The translations under genes and the position numbers were made by a program. From NCBI GenBank assembly GCA_905221605.1, contig CAJNDS010002498.1, positions 246,001-310,000 of the forward strand: 64,000 nt of DNA, in the 5' to 3' direction. The DNA is from Symbiodinium natans. Taxonomy: Eukaryota; Sar; Dinophyceae; Suessiales; Symbiodiniaceae. Of the stretch, positions 56,830 through 64,000 are shown in pieces; position 1 is the first letter of the stretch, and every line of letters starts with the position of its first letter. The notes under the pieces were generated by a model. It saw only the letters and a program-made list of their open reading frames with translations, searched no databases and had not been told where the DNA came from.

Positions 56830-58255
56830 GTTTGCATCGGGCATGTCTCGGGAATCCAGGTTGCAGGTGCTGTCCGAGTTAGAGCGCTGCCAGATGCCTG
56901 CTGTGAAGAAGGCTGGGTTCACGAAGTGACATAGGCATGCAGCCGAGCGACCTTTGCTTGCAAGGAAGGTGGGGGTGTGCAGAAGACGATTGAGCACTAC
57001 ACGTTTGCGGATGCCTCTGATTCAGCCACTATCATCATTGAGGCTGACAAGGACCTTGATCCTGGTGCCCTTTCTGGGTGCCCTTTTGAGATTTTCGTGC
57101 CCTTGTCGAGCCCTGAAGGATCTTTATGGAGGTGCCGCTGAGCACGTGAAGGAAGAGCACATAGAGGCTGAAAGTCCGAGCCAAGGGCAGCTCTTGGCAG
57201 AACGATGTTTCCGGACTTGTTACGGCAGGTTCTGAGCAAGGACAATGAGCTGGTTGTCACACTGCATGGCGTGCCTACAGCGCTATCGGTTGTGCCGGCA
57301 TGTTGCGAGGGCTGCAGAGCCGTGTGACTTGTGGATAACTAGTGGAGGACTAGCCGATATAACTCGCTCAGGCTGCCACCAGAGCAGATTGGACCCTGCG
57401 CCTCGCACCGCTCTGCCACAGCGACCTTTGCCTGCACTTGACCTATAAACTCTCCGTAACCGTCTCCTGTCTCAGAGAACCCGAAATGGGAAAAAGAAAA
57501 CTTCAGAGCTGAAAGGCTGAGAGGCTGAAAGCTGAAAGCATCCACCCAAGAAACCACGAGCCACTTGACCAAATGGACTAACAGATTAACAAGCGGTACC
57601 CAGTAGAAAGCTGCAATTTCAGCAGCATTTCCCTTTCTGCTTCACTGCTATCCTCTGGCTAAGGTGGAGTGCTTGCCTCAGCTGCAACCTTGCATGTGCA
57701 GAAGACGGTTTATATAGGGTTGGTACATGAGGTTGAAAGCACACTTCTCCACTTAGATGAACAGCTGATCCTGTTGCAGGTCTGATCGCACTTCTTGGAA
57801 ACTTCGCAAAGGCAAGATTTCAATCAAGTATCCCAGCTGCAAATCATCTTGCTTCAATTGCACCTGTTACAAGGGCTGAGGCACTGCCGTAGATGTGAGC
57901 AATCTTGAGGCTGACAAAGCGGAAGCCACAAGCGTGGAAGCGAGCTGTGAAAGTGTGAGCAATGTACAGAAGCCGTGTAGATGCGCAACCGTTTTCCGGA
58001 CTGCAAACGCAGCAGTAGGTTATGCAAATCTCTCAGAGGCTTCATCCTGGAAACGAGGCAGGGCTTCATAGGCAAAGCGTTTGTGGGCATTCAAGGACGT
58101 TTGGCAATGTGTCTGGTGTTATGCGACATGAGCCTTCGGACTGACAATGCCCGTCAGCCTTTGGCCTCAAGCCAGATCAGGATTGCCGGAAGTCAAACTG
58201 CTGTCCTGTCCGAGTGTCCACTGCCACGCACGGAGCTCGCGCAGACGTGGTAACA
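56830..58255 (+). CDS. Candidate gene, possibly CS-domain-like
   Basis: Exon 1 after TTTAG|GTTTGC (56829) with an ATG at 56843 gives MSRESRLQVLSELERCQMPA and VKK before a likely GC donor. Exon 2 from 56983 (GTGCAG|AAGACG) gives KTIEHYTFADASDSATIIIE and ADKDLDPGALSG. Exon 3 after GGCAG|GTTCTG (about 57229) gives VLSKDNELVVTLHGVPTALS. A later stretch at about 57892-57970 (DVSNLEADKAEATSVEASCE) may follow. The Y.F.D...ATI.I pattern followed by a LVVTL strand resembles CS/p23-type beta-sandwich domains (as in CacyBP/SIP and NudC), but the match is loose and the family call is tentative. The reading as a gene is firmer than the family. Confidence 0.42.
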
Positions 58256-58265
58256 CTGGATCTGG

Positions 58266-59030
58266 ATGGCCTCATCATGTGCAACAAGCCTCGCTGATGG
58301 CCCCTCAATGAAGCGTCTGCGGACCGAGGCAAAGTGTGCGGAGGATCCCCTGGCGCGAGTTTGGCTGCGCCGTCTTGGCGACGCTGGCACAGCGCTGCCG
58401 AGCCCTGTTTGGGAGCACCTCCGGCGAGTGGAGGTCCTTGGCCTGCGTGCCCGCTTTGATGCGAGGTATGGAGAGCTCTGCAGAGAAGTCCTCACAGAGC
58501 CGGGCACGCCTCGCACGCCTTCCCGAGCACCCAGAGAGGCACTTAACAAGTGGTTCATGGAGCGTCTCAACAGCAAGAGCGCAGACCCTCTTTGGGGAGG
58601 TCCCGCGAGCGATGAATCAAGACCTCACAGTGCAGCAACGAGCGAAGCTGACGAGGGTTTATGCCGGAATTTGTGCCGAGAGCTCCTGCCTGGTTTGGAT
58701 GCTGAAGCTGCAAGGACAATGGAGAACCGAGTCCGAGAAATCTGTTCGAAGCTGGCCTTAGAAGCTGCTGCTTCGGTCCTTTCCCTGCGCAAGAAGTTCA
58801 GCGAGCTGAGCGAGCTGGAGCGTGGAAGCTCTGTGTCGGCGACATTCGACGCGCGGCGAGGTTGCTATCTCTTCTCGCTGCTGCCAGAAGGGGCTAGTCT
58901 AGAAACTCTCCCCGCTGCGGACTTGGAGTCGGAGTGCAGCGGTGGCGAGTCCGCCGACGCGGGAAGTTCGGAGGTCTTTACCATCAGTCCGTCGGCGTTG
59001 GCCAGGTTGGGGTGTGCCTGGCAGGTTTAA
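58266..59030 (+). CDS. Hypothetical protein, 254 residues
   Basis: A single uninterrupted frame from an ATG at 58266 to a TAA at 59028-59030. It has strongly helical, charged composition (LARVWLRRLGDAGTALPSPV, EALNKWFMERLNSKSADPLW, MENRVREICSKLALEAAASV), a short basic patch near the start (MKRLRTE) and an acidic Ser/Glu-rich C-terminal part (DLESECSGGESADAGSSEV). The length and lack of random residues make it a convincing gene or large exon. No family is recognised. The frame stays open a little upstream, so the start is tentative. Confidence 0.6.
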   Translation: MASSCATSLADGPSMKRLRTEAKCAEDPLARVWLRRLGDAGTALPSPVWEHLRRVEVLGLRARFDARYGELCREVLTEPGTPRTPSRAPREALNKWFMERLNSKSADPLWGGPASDESRPHSAATSEADEGLCRNLCRELLPGLDAEAARTMENRVREICSKLALEAAASVLSLRKKFSELSELERGSSVSATFDARRGCYLFSLLPEGASLETLPAADLESECSGGESADAGSSEVFTISPSALARLGCAWQV

Positions 59031-59468
59031 TGGCGGGTCTTCCAGTCTTCTTACAGCAGCAGCATGCAGCCCTTAATTGGCCCCACGCCTCTATCGAGTC
59101 GGCTGTTGAGTTCCTCATTTCCTCATTGGCCGCATAGTTCCCACCCAAAGCTGAAGAGCAGACCGTGATAAACATTCATGTCTCTTCCTCTGTGGGTTTC
59201 TTTGTGATTCGTTGTTCCGAGCTGAAGCATCCACAGTCTCGTTGAGCATATGTATCTACGTACACATTGTAAATGTTTCTACACACCTGCATATGGATCA
59301 CGTGCATGTACTGACTGCCGCAGGAAATCGCCGCTTCCGCGACATCACGCAGTTGTTACACTAGTAAAGTAGCATTGGTGCCTGGCCTTTGGAATCTGCA
59401 CTGCGCACTTCGAAGAACATGAGCCACATGATATGGTGCCATGACAATGAGCCTTCACATCTAGTTCA

Positions 59469-60542
59469 ATGACGATGACTCACGTGAGCTCACATGTATG
59501 TCGCATGACGAAAGCGATACAGGTCGTGGTGCTGTGTTGCCTGGGCATCGAAGCAAACCCTACCAACGACGGAAGCAGTGAGAACGATGGGAACATCTCG
59601 TGCCAGCCTCGTGCACGCGAAGAGCAGCTTGAAACAGGCATGTATTGGAGAAACAGGTGCACCATCAAGCGCATTCAGTGGCCTCGTGGGCAGGAAAATT
59701 TGCCGCTACCAGATGAGCCCTATGTCGTGGAGGTGCCAAGACAATGGAATCGCCTGATGCGTCACAATTTGGAGTACGATGTTCTACTTAGCTCCATGGG
59801 CAATGTTTCGTGCACGCCGAGCCAAGCCGGCAGCAAGAGGATAGGCATCTTCGAGATGTCGTTAGCTGAGTATCTTCAAGAATGGCTACCGAAACCTATC
59901 AGCAAGAACGCGGAGGACAACCGATACGTTTTCGGTGAGTTTGGAGAGAACTGGGCACCACTACGTGACATGTACAAGTTGCCTCCTTGCCAGGTCTGTA
60001 CTGCAGCAGCTGCTGCCATCACCATTGGCCTCGGAGGACTCTTTTCAGGTGCGCCCTGGCACTTCCACAACGCGGCCTTCGTCGAGGCCGGGGCCCTCAA
60101 ACAGCTTATCCCAAGGCAGTGAAAGAGGCAGTAGGGTCTCAGAAGAGAGGCAAAGAGGATCAAGACTAGGCAAAGCAAAACAAAGCGAAACCAATCCCCC
60201 ATTCAATACAGCGGGGTACTCGGGGGTACACAGTGCTACTTTGCTGCATGCGTCGAGGTCTTCCATGGTGCGAAGCACTTTGTCTTGTTGCCACCTGGAG
60301 ATCCAGCTCTTGCTGACATAGAGAAGGACATGCAATTCAACGCATCGATGTCGCAGTACCACTGGCATTTGGAGAGGAGGCCTGCCATGGAAGGCTCTGG
60401 GCAACTGCAGAACCTGCGAGAATGTTTGGTGAAGTCCGGTGAGCTTCTGTACTTTCCAGACAGCTGGCACCATGGCGTCGTCAACTTCGGAGAGTACACT
60501 GCCTTTGTGAGTAGCTTCATCAACAAGGACTTACTCAAATAG
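59469..60542 (+). CDS. JMJD8-like JmjC-domain protein
   Basis: JmjC/cupin proteins bind iron in a beta-barrel; JMJD8 is an ER-lumen member without proven demethylase activity. Exon 1 (59469-60086) starts with a likely signal peptide (MTKAIQVVVLCCLGIEAN, from the second Met) and ends with GLFSGAPWHFHNAAFVE. Exon 2 (60258-60542) continues VFHGAKHFVLLPP and ends with GELLYFPDSWHHGVVNFGEY plus a short tail and TAG. The pair FHFH...E (residues 198-200) and the distal W-H-H match JMJD8, including His in place of the usual acidic metal ligand. Total 300 residues. The 171-bp intron is GC-AG, with the hexamer GTCGAG at both exon ends. Reading through gives a stop, so splicing is required. Confidence 0.86.
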
Positions 60543-61390
60543 GCACCAGCACCTTCTCGGCTGGCGCTTGGCTGAGGTGCAGGCAGGACCTTTGATATGT
60601 CGATGAACTCGTCATGCTGCTCCGACTTGCTCCGACTGTGCAGAGCCTGTCGCGCCAGAAAGGAGGCGGCAGCATGTTAGCAATTGAGTATATATGTATC
60701 TAAAGGGGCAATACTCAGAACGCCATCAGCCCCTTTGAAACCTCAAAATGCAGTACAAACTGCCTGCGTCGTGAACTCCATGTCAATTAATATTCTTGTG
60801 TGATAGAGCGCATTTATTGTATGATTGTAAGCGTTGGGAAGAAGCGCACGAATTATATTCATAAAGGCGTGAACGAAACCCGCAAGAAAGTTAGAATGCT
60901 TGTTGGTTGATTTGTTCCTTGGCAGTCTTGGTCATAGACGGTTATCTGTTAAATCACCCGTTTCGTTCACCTCTTAATTGTATTCATGCGCTCTCTGGTT
61001 CGCTTATATTGCAATTAAGATGCTCTCTGCACCTTCATTCTAAGGTCCAGTTCACCCGCTAGTATCTTAGGGGTGGTGCTTTTGTAAGGTTTTCCAGGGC
61101 TTTGAGACAGGATTGTGGAGGAGGAAATCGTTTGTAACCGCTAGAAAGAACGGGAGACCCAAAAGGAAATTGTCTACAGGCTGTAGGTCTTACTTTAGAC
61201 CTTGACTCCTGGCTGATAGACCGCATCATCCTGGAACTTGGAGCCCGTAATCATATTGTTGTTACTGCCTCAAAGACCCTGAAATCTATCCCACCTGTCA
61301 GTCTTGCCCATGATTCTAGTACTACATGGATGGTACCTTTCAGGCAGATCTTCCATCTATGCCATATGTTGAGTGAGTGACCTGGTAGCA
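60543..61390. other. Intergenic, nothing seen
   Basis: Relatively AT-rich DNA between the JMJD8-like and PCIF1-like genes with no exon-like frame. It probably holds the 3' UTR of one and the leader of the other. Confidence 0.45.
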
Positions 61391-61593
61391 GTAGCATGGC
61401 AGCTGCCAGGAAGTTACTGCGCAAAGCGGCAAAGCGCGCCAAGCTCATGGCCGTCGACATCGAGACCAGCTACCTAGCCGGAGAAGCAAGTGTTTGCCAT
61501 GTCCATGCGGGTGATTTGGTCGATAAGTGGGGGATAGGACCTCCAGGTTCACCTCTAGTTCTGTGATGTTCTGCGTGAACTCGCATCCAAGCC

Positions 61594-62391
61594 TTGTCAG
61601 AATCCAGAGGTGGCGGTGGTTTGGCATCCTCCGTGGCTTTCTTGCAAGAGGACTCGACTTTCTGGAACCTGACTTTCTGCACGTTATGTCGCTATGACAC
61701 GCTGTTTGGGCCGGGACACAAAGAGGGAGGAGGACTGCATGCAGCCGTTCCAGACGAGGTGTTTTCGGCTCTGGAGGGCCTGGAGTCTTCCAGATTGGCT
61801 AGATTGGAGTGCTTCGCGTCGCCGCTGCTGTGCCAACAAAATTGGCACTTCTGCTCGGTCTTTGACGACCTGGATGTCTTCTTCGGCTCTCTAGGCCCGT
61901 TTCTGCAGGAAGACTTGGACCTGGGCACCATGGGTGGTGTCTATGAGATCAATCCCCCCTTTGTTCGCGGCTTGGTATTGCGACTGGCTGAGAAGTTGTT
62001 GGCAGCCTTTGAAAGCGCTGTGCATCACAAAAAAGCCCTCTATGTGTTTTTGGTTCTACCAGGTCTCGAGCACAGACGCGAGGCAGAAGACAGAAATGCC
62101 CTGGAAGAATTATTTGAGAGCCCCTTTAAAGTGGCAATCTCAGAGCGGAAGCGTCGGGTCTTTACCAATGGGCTTACCTTCAAGACAGACCACACGTGGC
62201 CACTCTTTGCAACGTCCACGACCGTTGCTCTTTTGGCTTCGGAGGCCGATTTGTCACGCCAACTGGGTGATCAGTTTGACAGCATCTGTCGACTCTGGGG
62301 AGAAGTTGACTTGCCCGCAGGCAGCAATGAAGAAAGTGGCTCGGTTTTGGTGTTGAGCGCTCTTCAACAAGCATTCTGCTCCACGTACTAG
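61594..62391 (+). CDS. PCIF1-like cap adenosine N6-methyltransferase domain
   Basis: PCIF1/CAPAM methylates the cap-adjacent adenosine (m6Am) of mRNA with S-adenosylmethionine. This large 3' exon carries the family core in order: LCRYDTLFGPGHKEGGGLHA, then VFSALEGL, LECFASPLLC, DVFFGSLGPF, and the catalytic INPPF (Asn-Pro-Pro-Phe at 61951-61962). A beta-strand region (LYVFLVLPGLEHR) and a basic segment (RVFTNGLTFKTDHTW) follow before the TAG at 62389-62391. An in-frame TGA just upstream shows the exon starts at an acceptor near 61601-61608 (TCAG or CCAG), so the given start is nominal. Upstream exons are needed; PCIF1 proteins are usually much longer. 61396-61495 (MAAARKLLRKAAKRAKLMAV) is a possible one. 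No WW domain was seen. Confidence 0.82.
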   Translation: MSESRGGGGLASSVAFLQEDSTFWNLTFCTLCRYDTLFGPGHKEGGGLHAAVPDEVFSALEGLESSRLARLECFASPLLCQQNWHFCSVFDDLDVFFGSLGPFLQEDLDLGTMGGVYEINPPFVRGLVLRLAEKLLAAFESAVHHKKALYVFLVLPGLEHRREAEDRNALEELFESPFKVAISERKRRVFTNGLTFKTDHTWPLFATSTTVALLASEADLSRQLGDQFDSICRLWGEVDLPAGSNEESGSVLVLSALQQAFCSTY

Positions 62392-62545
62392 CAACAATGC
62401 AGTAGCCATGTGGCAAGTGTGCGACCTCAATTGAAGGCTTCGGAGGGTGGCCGTTTGTAAACAGGTTGAACATGACTGTCTGACGAACACCGATGAAAGG
62501 CACGTACCAGGCACCACTACTCGAATCTTCTGTCGAATCCACTAG

Positions 62546-64000
62546 CATCTGCCGACCCTGGCAACCTCCAACCCCCTTGAGCGCGCACTCCAGAGTACAT
62601 CAGAGCAACTGCAAGCGGCATCGCGCAGCCACTGGGCCAATCGCACCGTTTCAGTCGGGGTCGTTCGCCGCGTGTGCCTCTGGAGAAGATGTGGATGTGA
62701 TGCCATGGAGGAGACGTTGCTGAAACTGAGTGTTTCGACTGTTTGTTGCCTTCTGGCCGCTGCCTGCTGCAGGGCGCAAGGTGCTGCCTCGAAGCCCAAA
62801 AAAGAGAGGAAAGAAAGCCGGCCGGACAGGATCAGCGTTAGCAGCGCCAGCCAAATTAGCAGTGCCAGCTCGGCTTCAGATGTGGTCAGTGTTCAGAGCG
62901 GCAGTGGTGAGCTGGAGCCTGTAAATCTGCAGATTGACGACGATTCGGAGGGTGATGCTGGTAGCATCAATCGCCGGAGACTGCTGACTGACTCGCCAGC
63001 TTGTGCATCTTCCATCAGATTTTCAACAGCTGGCATCTCAGTGCATGTGCAAGGCATTCAGTCGTATCGGAAGAAGAACATCTCCATCTCAAATGTGGTG
63101 GCACTGCATCTGGCAGGCAGTTTGCCATTGGCAGATGCAAGGGTTTTAAAAGGGGGAAGACTGCGTCGTGTTGGAGATGACAGCAGGACCGCTCTGTGCA
63201 GGCTTACCCTACTGGAAGGCAGGACAATTCCCCAAAACTCCCAAAGTTCTCAAAGCCGAGGCCTTGGCCGCTTGCTTGTTTGCGACTCTGTGTTTTTCAA
63301 CTTTGCTGCAGAGCAATGGCAGCCGATCTCCCGACTTGGTGTCTACATGTCGCCCAGGCATACATTGTATTGTGCATTTGTTCCGACTGATGACCTTCTC
63401 TTTATCAAGGTTGGCTACCGTGCCATGTCGGAAAAGAGAGCAGAGTCAATCTTGCCATACATCGAGCACAAGACGAAGCGACTGCGCATAACCAACGTGG
63501 CGGGAGCAGGCGTCTTCCTGATGCCGTTACCCCGGAGCCATGAGGCCTTCGATGACCCAGCGAGGGCAGCCGAAGAGTCTCTGAAGTCGGCTATCCGCTG
63601 CAGCAAAGTACTGCAGGCAAGTCCGAGTGGTTGTAACATGGAGTTCGTCACTTTCAGCACCTCCTTGGAGTACTTCCTTGTCAAGTCAAAGGAGTCGAAG
63701 GAGTCAAAGGAAGGCTCAGCCGGCTCAGCCGGCTCAGCCTTGCAGGCCCTGACTCAAACCCTGCGCGACTTCAGCGGAGACCAAGGATTGCTGCCCCTGC
63801 GGGCTGTTGCGACGCCACCTTCCAAGCAACATGGGCGTTCTGGCAAGCGGCGTCTCGTCGCCTGGAGTGAGCAGTCCGCTCAGCCCACTCAGTCCGCTCA
63901 GTCCGCTCGCCCTCCTCCCGCAACTCCTGTGGCTGGGCTTGCTAGGCCTTCATCCGTGCGCAGTCGGCAGTTCATTTCACAGATGGCTTCTGCTCGTGGG
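62546..64000 (+). CDS. Hypothetical protein, runs off the right edge
   Basis: An uninterrupted frame follows a stop at 62543-62545 and is still open at 64000, at least 485 codons; the first in-frame ATG is at 62705. The start may lie in an earlier exon. The early part is helical (ERALQSTSEQLQAASRSHW), then Ser-rich and Lys-rich (ISVSSASQISSASSASDVV). A folded-looking middle follows (SIRFSTAGISVHVQGIQSYR, LGVYMSPRHTLYCAFVPTDD, LRITNVAGAGVFLMPLPRSH). Near the end are KESKESKEGSAGSAGSA and SAQPTQSAQSA repeats and a basic tail. No family is recognised. Alternating beta-like segments in the middle suggest a globular domain. It follows the PCIF1-like gene on the same strand by about 150-310 bp. Confidence 0.66.

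Noticed and set aside
61396-61500. AVDIETSYLAGEA resembling the copia reverse-transcriptase motif
   Set aside because: Only a loose match over about ten residues, with no other retrotransposon motif nearby. More likely an upstream exon of the PCIF1-like gene or chance.
1-64000. CRISPR array, insertion sequences, operons, rRNA and tRNA genes
   Set aside because: I looked for regular spacer-repeat units, transposase motifs, ribosome-binding-site-led gene strings and tRNA T-loop words and found none that hold up. The exon-intron genes show the DNA is eukaryotic.

Overview
The window looks like nuclear DNA of a dinoflagellate, probably a Symbiodiniaceae-like alga; I cannot name the species from sequence alone. 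The evidence is: (1) genes split into short exons. In the 12 introns I could place by protein homology, 10 start with GC and 2 with GT, all end in AG, and the next exon always starts with G. (2) A large interstitial array of the plant/dinoflagellate-type telomere repeat CCCTAAA. (3) Low gene density, many microsatellites, and every recognised gene on the + strand. (4) A possible relict of the trans-spliced leader (TGGCTCAAG) in front of an intronless gene. Most long open frames here are chance frames in GC-rich, repeat-rich DNA. I called genes only from conserved motifs joined across introns, or, with low confidence, from exon-like runs of amino-acid composition next to splice signals.

Layout. 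1-25 kb is repeat-rich: AGC tract, telomeric array, degenerate minisatellites, a 580-bp tandem duplication with a hairpin element, a short dispersed repeat family, CCCA and CTACTC tracts, and a G/C palindrome. It holds only low-confidence exon groups. 25.6-26.6 kb carries EMC3 (ER membrane insertase subunit). 29-36 kb has low-complexity candidate genes. 36.0-38.1 kb carries a TPT1/KptA-like tRNA 2'-phosphotransferase. 38.9-42.6 kb has Gly/Lys-rich and Pro/Asp/Glu-rich candidates. 43.1-46.5 kb is a bacterial/organellar-type ribosomal protein uL13 gene whose second intron contains a complete, intronless CTP-dependent lipid kinase gene (DGK1/SEC59/VTE5 family) on the same strand. 47.4-47.7 kb is RPB12 (shared subunit of RNA polymerases I-III). 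48-51.6 kb has three unrecognised candidates. 52.9-54.0 kb is a GT32-type glycosyltransferase. 56.8-64 kb is the densest stretch: a possible CS-domain-like gene, a hypothetical protein, a JMJD8-like JmjC protein, a PCIF1-like cap adenosine methyltransferase domain, and a long reading frame that runs off the right edge.

The recognised genes are housekeeping functions (ER insertion, lipid phosphorylation, organellar translation, transcription, mRNA cap methylation, tRNA repair, glycosylation) and do not form one pathway. Their shared orientation fits the one-directional gene blocks described for dinoflagellates. I found no CRISPR array, insertion sequence, operon, rRNA or convincing tRNA. The most interesting observation is the nested lipid-kinase gene, which looks like a retroposed copy lodged inside the uL13 intron.
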